A DNA stretch of 64,000 nt. Origin: Oceanicola granulosus HTCC2516 (lineage in GTDB: Bacteria; Pseudomonadota; Alphaproteobacteria; Rhodobacterales; Rhodobacteraceae). Where the stretch lies: positions 828,994 to 892,993 of the forward strand of contig NZ_CH724107.1 in assembly GCF_000153305.1 (NCBI RefSeq). The letters run 5' to 3'. Shown here in pieces: positions 28,356 through 39,147 of this stretch. Both the position numbers and the translations under genes were made by a program. The notes beneath the pieces were generated by a model. It was not told the origin of the DNA. It saw only the letters and a program-made list of their open reading frames with translations, and did not search any database. Numbering within the stretch: position 1 is the first letter of the stretch; every line of letters begins with the position of its first letter.

Positions 28356-29276
28356 ATGCTGCTCTTCGCGCTCCGGCGTCTTCTGCAACTGGTGCCGGTC
28401 CTGATCGGCGTGCTCGTCATCGCCTTCGCCGTGACGCGGCTGACCCCCGGCGATCCGGCCGAGATCATGGGCGGCTTCGAGGCGTCCGACGAGACCATCG
28501 CCGCGATCCGCGAAGACATGGGGCTCAACGAGCCGATCCACAGGCAGTTCGTCATCTACCTCGGCAACATCCTGACCGGCGACCTCGGCCGGTCCTACTA
28601 CAACGGCCGCGAGGTGACGCGGATCATCTCGGAGACGCTGCCGCGCACCGCCGCGCTGGCTGGCGTGGCGCTGGCCTTCACGCTGATCGTCGGCATTCCC
28701 CTCGGTGTTGTCTCGGCACTCAGGAAGGACACCTGGATCGACCTCGGCGCGCGGACGCTGGCGCTGGCGGGGGTCTCGGCCCCGCCGTTCTTCGCGGGCC
28801 TGCTCGCGATCCTCGTCTTCGCCAGCTACCTTCGCATCCTGCCGTCCTACGGCGCGGGGAGCTGGCTGCACGTGGTGCTGCCCGGCGTGACGCTGGGGCT
28901 GTCGAGCGCCGGGCTCGTCATGCGCCTGACCCGCTCGGCGATGCTCGAGGTGCTGAACCAGAACTACATCCGCACCGCCCGCGCCAAGGGCCTGCCGCCG
29001 CGGATGGTCAACTACCGGCACGCCTTCCGCAACGCCTCGATCCCGATCGTGACGATCACCGGGCTGCAGCTCGGCTCGCTGCTGTCGGGCGCGGTGCTGA
29101 CCGAAACGGTGTTCGCCTATCCCGGCATCGGCCGGCTGCTGGTGCGCAGCATCTTCGAGCGCGACTTCCCGGTCGTGCAGGGGCTGATCCTGCTGATCGC
29201 GGTGATCTACCTCGTCGCGAACCTGCTGGTCGATCTCTTCTACACGCTCGTCGACCCGAGGATCAGTCACGGATGA
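28356..29276 (+). CDS. ABC transporter permease, DppB/OppB-like
   Basis: A 306-residue inner-membrane permease with six predicted spans. The N terminus FALRRLLQLVPVLIGVLVIAF and the EAA-like cytoplasmic loop (YIRTARAKGLPPRMVNYRHAFRNASIP) are typical of DppB. It pairs with the downstream DppC-like permease, whose ATG overlaps its stop (ATGA). Confidence 0.95.
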   Translation: MLLFALRRLLQLVPVLIGVLVIAFAVTRLTPGDPAEIMGGFEASDETIAAIREDMGLNEPIHRQFVIYLGNILTGDLGRSYYNGREVTRIISETLPRTAALAGVALAFTLIVGIPLGVVSALRKDTWIDLGARTLALAGVSAPPFFAGLLAILVFASYLRILPSYGAGSWLHVVLPGVTLGLSSAGLVMRLTRSAMLEVLNQNYIRTARAKGLPPRMVNYRHAFRNASIPIVTITGLQLGSLLSGAVLTETVFAYPGIGRLLVRSIFERDFPVVQGLILLIAVIYLVANLLVDLFYTLVDPRISHG

Positions 29277-30127
29277 TGACCGCCAACCCCTTCTTCAGCG
29301 AACTCCGCCGCAGCTGGATCACGCAGGCCGCGCTGGTGATCGCCGTGCTCTACACGCTCGTCGCGCTGTTCGGCCCCTGGATCGCGCCCTACGATCCGAC
29401 CCGGATCCTGTCGATGCCCCGGCAGGACCCGTCGGCACAATTCTGGCTCGGCACCGACGAGATCGGCCGCGACGTGCTGAGCCGGCTGCTCTACGGCACC
29501 CGCATCGCCTACGTCGTCGCCATCGTCGCGACCGGCATCGGCCTCGTCTTCGGCGCGCTCCTCGGGCTGATCGCGGCGTTCTTCTCGGGCTATGCCGACT
29601 CGATCATCATGCGCCTGATGGACATCCTGCTGGCCTTCCCGGGCCTGCTGCTGGCGCTGGCGATCATCACCATCCTCGGGCCCGGGCTCGGCAACGCGAT
29701 GATCGCGATCGGCGTCGGCTCGATTCCCGAATTCGCGCGGCTGATGCGCGGCGAGGTGCTGGGGCTGATGAACCGCGACCACGTCCTCGCGGCGCGCTCG
29801 ATGGGCGCGGGCAACCTGCGGATCATGGGCAAGCACCTGGTGCCGTTCGCGCTGGCGACGATGCTCGTCTACTCGACCGCCCAGCTCGCGCGGGCGGTGC
29901 TGACCGAGGCCGGGCTGAGCTACCTCGGCCTCGGGGTGCAGCCGCCGACGCCCTCGTGGGGCGGGATGATCGCGACGGGGCAGCAGCACCTGACGACGAC
30001 GCCGCTGCTCGCGCTGATCCCCGGCGCGGCGATCATGGGGCTGATCTTCGTTCTCAACATCCTCGGCGACAGCCTGCGCGACGCGCTCGATCCGCATCAG
30101 CGCGGCCTGTCGCGCAAGCCGAGCTGA
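29273..30127 (+). CDS. ABC transporter permease, DppC/OppC-like
   Basis: A 284-residue permease with the DppC pattern: a short N-terminal extension, a WLGTDEIGRDVLSRLLYGTR segment, and an EAA-type loop near DHVLAARSMGAGNLRIMGKH. It forms the transmembrane heterodimer with the preceding permease. It is translationally coupled to that gene by a 4-base overlap. Confidence 0.95.
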   Translation: MMTANPFFSELRRSWITQAALVIAVLYTLVALFGPWIAPYDPTRILSMPRQDPSAQFWLGTDEIGRDVLSRLLYGTRIAYVVAIVATGIGLVFGALLGLIAAFFSGYADSIIMRLMDILLAFPGLLLALAIITILGPGLGNAMIAIGVGSIPEFARLMRGEVLGLMNRDHVLAARSMGAGNLRIMGKHLVPFALATMLVYSTAQLARAVLTEAGLSYLGLGVQPPTPSWGGMIATGQQHLTTTPLLALIPGAAIMGLIFVLNILGDSLRDALDPHQRGLSRKPS

Positions 30128-30160
30128 CCCAGCAGATACCGAACCGGAAGGACCGAAAGA

Positions 30161-30988
30161 ATGGCTTCAATTACCTACGATTACGACGGCTCGGTGGTGG
30201 TCGTGACCGGCGCCGCGCGCGGTGTCGGGCGCGAGATCGTGCGCCAGTTCGTCGAGACCGGGGCCCGCGTCGTCGCCGCCGACCGCGACGAGGCGGGGCT
30301 GGCCGAGACGGCCGCGCCGCACGGCGACAAGGTTCACGTCGTCGCCGCCGACATCAGCACCGAGGCCGGGGCCGACAGCATCATCGAAGCCGCCACCACG
30401 CATTTCGGGCGGCTCGACATCTGCGTCAACAACGCCGCCGTCGCGCCCCACGCGTCGATCCTCGAGGAGAAGGTCGAGGTGTGGGACACGGTCTACGGGG
30501 TCAATTGCCGGGGCACCTTCCTGATGACGCGCGCTGCGGGCCGGGCGATGATCGCGCAAGGCGAAGGCGGGCGGATCATCAACTTTTCCTCGGGCGTGTC
30601 CAAGCGCGGCTCCGGCGGCGCCTGTGCCTATGCCTCGAGCCGCGCGGCGACGGAGGCGTTCGGGCGGGTCGCGGCGATCGAGTTCGCGCCGCACGACATC
30701 CTCGTCAACACCGTCAGCCCCGGCCTGATCGACACCCAGCCCAAGCCGCTGCCGCCGTCGATGGCCGAGGGGCTGAAGGCCCGCGTCCCGACCCTGCCCC
30801 TCGCCCGCCCGGGCGAGCCGGGCGAGGTCGCGCAACTGGTGCTGTGGCTGGCCTCCCCCGCCTCGTCCTACGTGGCGGGCGCGGTCTACGAGGTCGACGG
30901 CGGCGCGGGCGTCGGCGTGCGCTTCCACGACAAGGTGGTCGACGAGGACATCCGCTACGACTGGGTGACCGGTCGGTCGCGGGATTGA
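30161..30988 (+). CDS. Short-chain dehydrogenase/reductase with Lys-to-Arg change
   Basis: A 275-residue classical SDR. It shows the dinucleotide motif VVTGAARGVG (about 14-23), CVNNAAV (about 88-94), a catalytic-region Ser (143/144) and Tyr157. The usual YxxxK reads Y-A-S-S-R, so the catalytic Lys is replaced by Arg161. That could alter activity or mean a non-standard reaction. It is embedded between the permease and ATPase genes of the importer, pointing to oxidation or reduction of the imported substrate. The substrate is unknown. Confidence 0.88.
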   Translation: MASITYDYDGSVVVVTGAARGVGREIVRQFVETGARVVAADRDEAGLAETAAPHGDKVHVVAADISTEAGADSIIEAATTHFGRLDICVNNAAVAPHASILEEKVEVWDTVYGVNCRGTFLMTRAAGRAMIAQGEGGRIINFSSGVSKRGSGGACAYASSRAATEAFGRVAAIEFAPHDILVNTVSPGLIDTQPKPLPPSMAEGLKARVPTLPLARPGEPGEVAQLVLWLASPASSYVAGAVYEVDGGAGVGVRFHDKVVDEDIRYDWVTGRSRD

Positions 30989-30999
30989 TCGGAGCCGAC

Positions 31000-32022
31000 A
31001 TGCCCCTGCTCGACGTCGCCGACCTCTCCGCCACCTTCTCCACCCAGCAGGGCGACCTGCGGGCGGTGGAGGGCGTGTCGTTCCAGATGGATGAGGGCAC
31101 GACCCTCGGCATCGTCGGCGAGTCCGGCAGCGGCAAGTCGGTGATGGCGCTGTCGATCATGGGGCTGATCCCCTCGGCGCGGCTCGGGGGCCGGATCGGC
31201 TTCGAGGGGGACGATCTGCTGTCGCTGCCCGACGCCCGGATGCGTCGCATCCGGGGCTCGCGGATCGCGATGGTGTTCCAGGACCCGATGAGCTCGCTCA
31301 ACCCGGTGCTGACCGTGGGACTGCAGCTGACCGAGGTGATCCGGCTCCACACCGGGGCTTCACGCCCCGAGGCGCGGGCGCGGGCCGAGGAGCTGCTGCG
31401 CACTGTCGGCATCCCCGAGCCGCGCCGCCGGCTGAAGGACTACCCGCACCAGTTCTCGGGCGGCATGCGCCAGCGGGTGATGATCGCCCTCGCGCTGGCC
31501 TGCGACCCGGTGCTGATCCTCGCCGACGAGATCACCACGGCGCTCGACGTCACCATCCAGGCGCAGGTGCTGGCGCTGCTCAAGACGCTGACCGTCGAGC
31601 GGCAGACGGCGCTGGTGATGATCACCCACGACCTCGGCGTCGTGGCCGGCCACACCGACCGGGTGCTCGTGATGTATGGCGGGCAGGTGGTCGAGCAGGC
31701 GACGACGGCGGAGCTCTTCGAGCATCCGCGGATGCCCTACACCTGGGGCCTGCTCGACTCGATGCCCCGGATGGACCGCGACCGCAGCAAGCCGCTGGTG
31801 CCCATCGAGGGCGTCCCGCCCGACCTGCTGGACCCGCCGAAAGGCTGCCGGTTCCGCGACCGCTGCCGCTTCGCCCGCGACATCTGCGCCAGCCGCGCCC
31901 CCGATCTCGCCCCTGCCGCCGACCGGCCCGGGGCCCACCTCGTGCGCTGCTGGGGCACGCAGGACCGGGCGGGCAGCGGCTGGCTGATCGGGACCGACCA
32001 CACCGCGCCGACGGAGGCCTGA
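31000..32022 (+). CDS. ABC transporter ATP-binding protein, DppD/OppD-like
   Basis: A 340-residue ATPase with Walker [10 protein letters not shown]-loop QDPMSSLNP, signature FSGGMRQR and the H-loop THDLGVV. Walker B reads [12 protein letters not shown], with Ile where Pro is usual. The C-terminal oligopeptide extension has a Cys-rich motif ([14 protein letters not shown]) typical of DppD/OppD. It partners the DppF-like ATPase. GGAG lies six bases before the ATG. Confidence 0.95.
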   Translation: MPLLDVADLSATFSTQQGDLRAVEGVSFQMDEGTTLGIVGESGSGKSVMALSIMGLIPSARLGGRIGFEGDDLLSLPDARMRRIRGSRIAMVFQDPMSSLNPVLTVGLQLTEVIRLHTGASRPEARARAEELLRTVGIPEPRRRLKDYPHQFSGGMRQRVMIALALACDPVLILADEITTALDVTIQAQVLALLKTLTVERQTALVMITHDLGVVAGHTDRVLVMYGGQVVEQATTAELFEHPRMPYTWGLLDSMPRMDRDRSKPLVPIEGVPPDLLDPPKGCRFRDRCRFARDICASRAPDLAPAADRPGAHLVRCWGTQDRAGSGWLIGTDHTAPTEA

Positions 32023-32023
32023 C

Positions 32024-33067
32024 ATGACCGGATCGCACACCGACGACGCCTCCCGCCCGCTGCTGGAGGTCGAGGACCTCTCGGTCGAGTTCCCCTTGCC
32101 CCGCACGTCGCTGCGCAACCGGGGGCCGCGGGCGCTGCGGGCGGTGTCGGACGTCTCGTTCACCATGCGGCAGGGCGAGACGCTGAGCATCGTCGGCGAG
32201 AGCGGCTCGGGCAAGTCGACCACCGGCCGCGCCATCCTGCGCCTGCCGCCGCCGACGTCGGGCTCGGTGCGCTTCGACGGCATCGAGATGTCGTCGCTGG
32301 CGCCCCGCCAGGTCCGCGACCTGCGCCGCCGGATGCAGATGATCTTCCAGGACCCGCTGGCTTCGGTGAACGGGCGCATGAGCGTCGGCGACATCATCGA
32401 GGAGCCGCTCATCATCCACGGCCTCGGCCGGGCCGCCGAGCGGCGGGCGCGGATCGTCGAGCTGATGGAGCTGGTCGGCCTCAAGCCCGGCTGGCAGGGC
32501 CGCTACCCGCACGAATTCTCCGGCGGCCAGCTACAGCGGGTCGGCATCGCGCGCGCGCTGGCCGTCGGGCCCGACTTCATCGTCGCCGACGAGCCGGTGT
32601 CGGCGCTCGACGTCTCGGTGCAGGCCCAGGTCATCAACCTGCTCGCCCGGCTCAAGCAGGAGCTCAAGCTGACGCTGCTGTTCATCGCCCACGACCTGTC
32701 GGTGGTGCGCCAGCTGTCGGACCGCGTGGCGGTGGTCTATCTCGGCCGGATCATCGAGATCGCCGAATGCGACACGCTCTACGCCAGCCCCCGCCACCCC
32801 TACACCAAGGCGCTGCTGAGCGCCGTTCCGCTCCCCGATCCGAAGGCCGAGGCCGCGCGCACGCCGATCCTGCTCGAGGGCGAGATGCCGAGCCCGCTGT
32901 CGCCGCCGTCGGGCTGTCCGTTCCGCACCCGCTGCTGGAAGGCGCAGCCGCTCTGCGCCGCCGAGCGACCGCCGCTCGCGCCGGTCTCGCCGCAGACCGA
33001 GGTGGCCTGTCATTTCCCCGAACCCGCGGCGGATACCGTCCCGGCGGGCCAGCTCCAGCCCCAGTGA
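32024..33067 (+). CDS. ABC transporter ATP-binding protein, DppF/OppF-like
   Basis: A 347-residue ATPase with Walker [10 protein letters not shown], signature FSGGQLQRVGIARAL, Walker B FIVADEPVSALD and H-loop AHDLSVV. The C-terminal extension carries the Cys pattern of OppF (CPFRTRCWKAQPLC). It starts one base after the stop of the DppD-like gene. Confidence 0.95.
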   Translation: MTGSHTDDASRPLLEVEDLSVEFPLPRTSLRNRGPRALRAVSDVSFTMRQGETLSIVGESGSGKSTTGRAILRLPPPTSGSVRFDGIEMSSLAPRQVRDLRRRMQMIFQDPLASVNGRMSVGDIIEEPLIIHGLGRAAERRARIVELMELVGLKPGWQGRYPHEFSGGQLQRVGIARALAVGPDFIVADEPVSALDVSVQAQVINLLARLKQELKLTLLFIAHDLSVVRQLSDRVAVVYLGRIIEIAECDTLYASPRHPYTKALLSAVPLPDPKAEAARTPILLEGEMPSPLSPPSGCPFRTRCWKAQPLCAAERPPLAPVSPQTEVACHFPEPAADTVPAGQLQPQ

Positions 33068-33077
33068 GGTCGCGACC

Positions 33078-34304
33078 ATGAACCGAAATCACTCCTTCGC
33101 CCCTGCCGAGCGGGTCCGCGCCCTCGAACTGCCCGAGCGCGCCGACATCGCGCCGCCCAGCGTCCGGCAGGCCGACCTCGACATCCTCGGCCAGCTGCCG
33201 CCCGACTTCCTCGACACGACGCATTTCGATACCGTCGCCTTCCCTCCGCCCGACTACGCGCGGCAGATGTTCGACGCGGCGGCGGCGGACGGCAGCCTCG
33301 CCTACACCGGCTACCGGGGTCATCCCGGCGTGCTCGCCGAGGTGGCGCGCAACGTGTCGGCGTTCCTCGGGGTCGAGGTCGATCCGCGCCGCAACATCGC
33401 GCTGCTGCCGGGCACGCAGGCGGCGCTCTTCGCGACGCTCTCGGCGCGCGTCAACCGGGGCGACAGGATCGTCCTCATGGACCCCGACTACCTGTTCACC
33501 GCCCGCATCCTGCGCTTTCTCGAGGCGGAAATCGCCTACGTCCCGCTGGTGTTGACCGACGGCCGCTACGAGCCCGACATCGACGAGATGGCCCGGCACT
33601 TCGCCGACCCGGCCACCAAGCTCGCCGTCTTCTCGCACCCCAACAACCCCACCGGCGCCGTCTACCGCCCCGAGATCATCGCCCGGATCGCGGAGCTGGC
33701 CGCCGAGCACGACGTCGGCCTCGTCGCCGACGAACTCTACGCCCGCCTCGTCTACGACGGCACGCCCTTCCCCCACATTGCCGCCGAGCCGGGCGCGTGG
33801 GAGCGCACCTGCACCCTGCTCGGCCCCAGCAAGACGGAGTCGCTCAGCGGCTATCGCCTCGGCGTCGTCGTCGGGCCGGCGCCGATCATGGAGGCGATCG
33901 AGAACACCCTGTCGATCACCTCCCTGCGCGCGCCGGCCTACGCGCAGCACGTCCTGCGCGGCTGGCTCGGCCCCGACCGGGATTGGCTCGAGCGGCGGCT
34001 CGCGGCCTTCGCCGAGCTGCGCCGGACGACCCTGTCGATCCTGCGCGAGGTGCCGTGGCTGAAAGTCCACCCGCAGCACGGGACCGCCTACCTCTGGGCC
34101 GATCTGCGCAGCACCGGCTTGAGCGACATCGAGATCGGCCGGACCCTCGCCCGCGACGCCGCGACGCTGATCAGCCCCGGCTACCAATTCGGCCCCAACT
34201 CGTCGGGCCACATCCGGATCTGCTACGCCCGCGATCCGGCGACGTGGCCCGACGACCTGCGCCGCATGATCGATGTTCTCGAGCGGGCCAGGACGAGGCG
34301 TTAG
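33078..34304 (+). CDS. PLP-dependent aminotransferase, class I/II
   Basis: A 408-residue fold-type I aminotransferase. It has the PLP-contact segment FSHPNNPTGAVY, the Asp-containing GLVADELYARLVYDG and the Schiff-base Lys in LGPSKTESLSGYRLGVVVG. It is the last gene of the importer locus and could remove or add an amino group to the imported or hydrolysed compound. With the DUF885 hydrolase and SDR it suggests a short catabolic pathway for an N-containing compound. Confidence 0.9.
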   Translation: MNRNHSFAPAERVRALELPERADIAPPSVRQADLDILGQLPPDFLDTTHFDTVAFPPPDYARQMFDAAAADGSLAYTGYRGHPGVLAEVARNVSAFLGVEVDPRRNIALLPGTQAALFATLSARVNRGDRIVLMDPDYLFTARILRFLEAEIAYVPLVLTDGRYEPDIDEMARHFADPATKLAVFSHPNNPTGAVYRPEIIARIAELAAEHDVGLVADELYARLVYDGTPFPHIAAEPGAWERTCTLLGPSKTESLSGYRLGVVVGPAPIMEAIENTLSITSLRAPAYAQHVLRGWLGPDRDWLERRLAAFAELRRTTLSILREVPWLKVHPQHGTAYLWADLRSTGLSDIEIGRTLARDAATLISPGYQFGPNSSGHIRICYARDPATWPDDLRRMIDVLERARTRR

Positions 34305-34371
34305 CCTGAGCGCCCGGTAACGCCCGAGGCGCCGTTCAGCGGCTCGCGATCGTCGCGTCCGGCCCCATGGA

Positions 34372-35385
<1,014 letters not shown>

Positions 35386-35391
35386 CCTTCG

Positions 35392-36135
35392 TCAGAGTCC
35401 CACGATCCGGTCGCGCCAGCGCTCGATGATGAGATGCGCCGCGTCGTCGGTCGCTTCCGCATTGGCGCTCAGGTAGATGTCGATGGCGGCGCCCGCCGCC
35501 GTCGCCTGGGCGGCCGCTTCCGCGATGAGCGCGTTGAGCAGCCAGATCCCCACGACGGACGAGGTCGGTCCCATCCGCTCGGCCACGCCCGGCACCTCCA
35601 GCGCGCCGTCGCCGTAGGCGCCGCCGTTGTCGAGGACGATGTCGGCGACCTCGAACAGACGCTTGCCGGAGGGATGGCGCGATTCGACAAGGCGCGCATG
35701 GGCGAGCGACGTCACGGCGATCACCGTCGCGCCGCTGGCCTTGGCGATCTGCGCCAGCTCCACGGGATACGCGTTGCGCCCGGAATTGGAGGCGACGACC
35801 ATCACGTCGCCCGGCGCGATGCGGTACCTGGCCAGCACCCGCGCAGCTTGGCCGGTCTCCCGCTCCAGCCGGGTCGAGCGTTCCGCGCCCCGGTGCAGCA
35901 TCAGGTCGTCGTCGAGGATCGCCTGCGCCGCGGCGATGCCACCGGCGCGGTAGAAGACCTCCTCGGCCAGCATGTGCGAGTGGCCGCTGCCCGCCACATG
36001 GATGATGCCGCCGCGGGTGAGCGCCAGGGCGATGGCGTCGCGCGCGGCATCCATCGCGGCCTCTTCCTGCGCGAGAAGGCCGTCGATGATGGCGACGATC
36101 CTGTCGCGATAGGTCTGCCGAAGCGGTGCCGTCAT
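35392..36135 (-). CDS. SIS-domain sugar isomerase-like protein
   Basis: A 247-residue SIS (sugar isomerase) protein of the UPF0309 type. The phosphosugar-binding pattern HVAGSGHSHMLAEEVFYRAGG and VVASNSGRNAYPVE are visible. It likely acts on an N-acetylhexosamine phosphate made by the kinase encoded in the divergent operon. No separate NagA or NagB gene is in the window. It starts 5 bases from the end of the UTRA regulator gene on the same strand. Confidence 0.82.
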   Translation of the reverse strand: MTAPLRQTYRDRIVAIIDGLLAQEEAAMDAARDAIALALTRGGIIHVAGSGHSHMLAEEVFYRAGGIAAAQAILDDDLMLHRGAERSTRLERETGQAARVLARYRIAPGDVMVVASNSGRNAYPVELAQIAKASGATVIAVTSLAHARLVESRHPSGKRLFEVADIVLDNGGAYGDGALEVPGVAERMGPTSSVVGIWLLNALIAEAAAQATAAGAAIDIYLSANAEATDDAAHLIIERWRDRIVGL

Positions 36136-36139
36136 TGCA

Positions 36140-36895
36140 TCAGCCTTCCAACTCGCCGACATAGGTGTAGCGGTCGCCGCGGTACCAGCTGAGGGCATCC
36201 TCGACCGCGAGGCCGTCGGCGCCGTAGCCGATCTGCGCGATGCGCAGCGCCGGCGCGCCCGGCGCGACTTCGAGGAAGGCCGCGATGTCTGCCGGAACCG
36301 CGACGGCCTGCAGTGTCTGCAGCATCCGCCGCGGACGCGTGCCGCAGGCATCCATGCGCTCATAGAGCGATCCTTCGCCGGACCAGTCTTCGCCCACCGC
36401 GTGGATCGGGACGGTCACCGTCTCGTAAGACAACGCCTCGCCGTCCGCGCGACGCAGGCGGGCCAATGTCATGATGGGCGTGCCCAGCGGCATGCCGGTG
36501 CGCACCGCGACATCGGTCCCGGCGACGCCGCGGTCGCAGGACAGGATGTCGGAACTCGGGACGAGGCCGCGGGCCCGGATGTCCTCGGTGAACCCGGACA
36601 GCCGTGTCAGGGCCTTGGGAATGGGACCGGTGACGACCGTTCCGGCACCGTGCCTGGTCTGGACGAGGCCGATCTGGCTGAGCTCGCGCAAGGAGGCGCG
36701 CAGCGTGGTGCGCGACACGCCGAGCTCCTGGGCGAGCTCCCGTTCGGGCGGCAGCACCGTGTTGGCCGGCAGGCTTCCGTCCCGGATCGCCGAAGCGAGC
36801 GCCTGCCGCAGGCGCCGCGACAGCGGGCCGGTCTGATTGCGAACGCGTTCTGCAAGGTCGCCCATCAAGGCATTCAAACTCCGGCACTCGACCAT
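36140..36895 (-). CDS. GntR-family regulator with UTRA domain (HutC/NagR-like)
   Basis: A 251-residue regulator. A GntR winged helix (about 25-90, with LPPERELAQELGVSRTTLRASLRELS) is followed by a UTRA ligand-binding domain (about 110-245). HutC-type regulators sense sugar phosphates such as GlcNAc-6-P. A perfect palindrome, ATACCACTGGTAT, lies 5 bases upstream of the start and between the divergent operons. The start could also be the ATG at 36865, which would leave more room for the operator; neither has a strong ribosome-binding site. Confidence 0.9.
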   Translation of the reverse strand: MVECRSLNALMGDLAERVRNQTGPLSRRLRQALASAIRDGSLPANTVLPPERELAQELGVSRTTLRASLRELSQIGLVQTRHGAGTVVTGPIPKALTRLSGFTEDIRARGLVPSSDILSCDRGVAGTDVAVRTGMPLGTPIMTLARLRRADGEALSYETVTVPIHAVGEDWSGEGSLYERMDACGTRPRRMLQTLQAVAVPADIAAFLEVAPGAPALRIAQIGYGADGLAVEDALSWYRGDRYTYVGELEG

Positions 36896-36900
36896 TTTTC

Positions 36901-36913
36901 ATACCACTGGTAT
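36901..36913. promoter_or_regulatory. GntR/UTRA operator candidate
   Basis: ATACCACTGGTAT, a perfect 13-bp palindrome, sits between the regulator gene and the divergent GlcNAc importer. The TGGTAT half is similar to sites of the HutC/NagR group. It would control both operons. Confidence 0.7.
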
Positions 36914-36922
36914 TTTTTAGAC

Positions 36923-36951
36923 TTGATTTTGGCAAGCCCGAACCGTTTGAT
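36923..36951 (+). promoter_or_regulatory. Sigma-70-like promoter of the GlcNAc importer operon
   Basis: TTGATT (-35, 36923-36928) and TTTGAT (-10, 36946-36951) are separated by 17 bases and lie upstream of the binding-protein gene. The -35 box starts 10 bases past the palindromic operator. Confidence 0.5.
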
Positions 36952-37010
36952 GGCCGCAAGAGACCGCGAACTGCAAACCAATTTCAGTCCACTTCGACGG
37001 AGTGCCTCAC

Positions 37011-38267
37011 ATGACGACGACTTTCCGACTGCTCGGCGCCACGGCGCTCACGCTGATCGCGGCCGCTGCCAGCGCACAGACCGAGATCCGGTTCACCCAT
37101 TCGATGACCTCCGGCGGCAACGCCGCGGCGATGGACGCCATCGTCGCCGCCTTCGAGGAGGCGAACCCGGACATCACCGTGCGCCAGATCACGTTCGACG
37201 ACGATGTCTACTCCGACACCGGCCTGATCACGCAGCTGCAGAGCAACGAGGTGCCCGACATCTACTTCCAGTGGGCCGGCTTCCCGCTGGCGCGCGACGT
37301 CGAGGCCGGCTACGCCATGAACCTCAGCGAGGCGATGGCGGACGGCTGGGCCGACACCTTCATCGACAGCGCCTTTTCCTCCGGCGCGGGGACGACCGTG
37401 GACGGCGACATCTACATGGTGCCCCTGTCCCTCGATGTGACCAACACCATCTGGTACAACACCGCCATCCTCGAGGAATACGACCTCGAAGCGCCCGAGA
37501 CCTGGGACGAGTTCCTGACCGTGATCGGCACCCTCGCCGAGGCCGGCGAGACGCCGATCGTCACCGGCAACAACGAGCTCTGGCCGCTGGGCAACTGGGC
37601 CAGCCACGTGGCGGCGCGGGTCGTCCCGATGGCCGATTTCGACGCGGCCTTCCGGCAGGAGAAGACCTTCGCGGATGCCGGTTTCCGGCGGCCGCTCGAG
37701 CTGATGCAGGAGCTGCACGAGGCCGGCGCGTTCAACCGCGACATGCAGGGGCTCGGCGCGGACCCGGCCATGGCGGCCTTCTTCCAGGAGGCGGCCGTGA
37801 TGCACCCGATCGGAAGCTGGCTCGTCGGGTCGGCGGGCGAGATGGCCGAGGAGGGCTTTGCCTACAGCCAGTTCGACACGCCCGTCATCGACGATGCCGC
37901 CGAGGCGCCCAGAAGTGCCATCGGCACGCTGACCGGGCTCGTGGTCCATGCCCAGAGCGCCAACCCGGACGCGGCGATCACCTTCCTAGAGTTCCTGTCC
38001 TCCCCGGAGATGCAGACGATCTGGGCCGAGGGCGGCGCGCTCTCCCCGGTGGCCGGTGTCGAGGCGGAGATCGATCCGCAGCTCCAGGCCATGTCCGATC
38101 TGCTGGCCAACGCCGACGCGATGGTGCCTCCGCCCGACACCACCTATCCGGTGCCGGTGGCCGAAGCCTACTACCAGGCCGCCGCCTACGCCGCGAGCGG
38201 CGAGAAGACGGCGGAAGGGGCGCTGACCTGGCTGGACGAGACCGTCGCCGCGATGGGCCAGCAATAG
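37011..38267 (+). CDS. ABC sugar-binding protein, family 1 (GlcNAc/chitooligosaccharide type)
   Basis: A 418-residue periplasmic binding protein with signal peptide (about 1-22, ending ASAQ) and an SBP_bac_1 fold. Neighbouring genes for an N-acetylhexosaminidase and a GlcNAc-type kinase indicate an aminosugar or its oligomer as ligand. GGAG about 10 bases before the ATG fits translation initiation. The next permease gene begins immediately after its stop codon. Confidence 0.9.
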   Translation: MTTTFRLLGATALTLIAAAASAQTEIRFTHSMTSGGNAAAMDAIVAAFEEANPDITVRQITFDDDVYSDTGLITQLQSNEVPDIYFQWAGFPLARDVEAGYAMNLSEAMADGWADTFIDSAFSSGAGTTVDGDIYMVPLSLDVTNTIWYNTAILEEYDLEAPETWDEFLTVIGTLAEAGETPIVTGNNELWPLGNWASHVAARVVPMADFDAAFRQEKTFADAGFRRPLELMQELHEAGAFNRDMQGLGADPAMAAFFQEAAVMHPIGSWLVGSAGEMAEEGFAYSQFDTPVIDDAAEAPRSAIGTLTGLVVHAQSANPDAAITFLEFLSSPEMQTIWAEGGALSPVAGVEAEIDPQLQAMSDLLANADAMVPPPDTTYPVPVAEAYYQAAAYAASGEKTAEGALTWLDETVAAMGQQ

Positions 38268-39147
38268 GTGTCAGAGGTCGAGGGCAAGCGCCTCGCGACA
38301 GGGCGGATCAACCTCCTGTTCGCGCTCCCCGCGCTGACGCTCTTCGGCCTCTTCGTCCTGCTGCCCATTGGCAGCTCCGTGTGGTTCGCGTTCACCAAGT
38401 GGAATGGCTTCACGACGCCGGAAGCCGTCGGGTTCGACAACTTCCGGCGTGCGTTCCGCGATACGGTCCATCTGTGGTCCTACGTCAACGTCACCCTCTA
38501 CATCCTCGGCACGCTGGTCCTGGAGGTCATGTTCGGTCTCGTCATCGCGGTGCTGCTGAACTCGGACCGCTTCGGGTTCGGCCTGATGCGAGGCATGTTC
38601 TTCTCGCCGATGATCCTGTCCATGACCGCCGCCGGGGTGCTCTGGACGTTCGTGCTCGACTATCGGCTGGGCCTGCTCAACGCGGTGCTCGAGAGCGTCG
38701 GGCGAGAGGAATGGACGCGGCCGTGGCTGTCTGAGTCCGCGACCGCGCTGATCGCGATCATGGTCGTCTCCGGCTGGCGCTTCGCGGGGTTCTACATGAT
38801 CATCTTCTTCGCCGCCCTGCGGCGCATCCCGCGCAACATCTACGAGGCCGCGACGCTGGACGGCGCGGGGCCCGTGCGGCAGTTCTTCACCATCACGCTG
38901 CCGCTGCTGCGGGCCTCGATGATGACCTGTATCCTGCTCGCCGTCACCGGAGGGTTCGCCGGGTTCGACCTGTTCTTCACGCTGACCAACGGCGGGCCGT
39001 TCAACGCCACCGAGGTTCCGGCGACCTGGATCATCCGGCAGGGCTTCGACAACAACCAGCTGGGCTACGCGACCGCGCTGACGGTAATCCTCGCCGTCGT
39101 GGTGCTGGCGGTGGCGCTGCTCTTCCTGCGCATCTCGGAGCGGGTGA

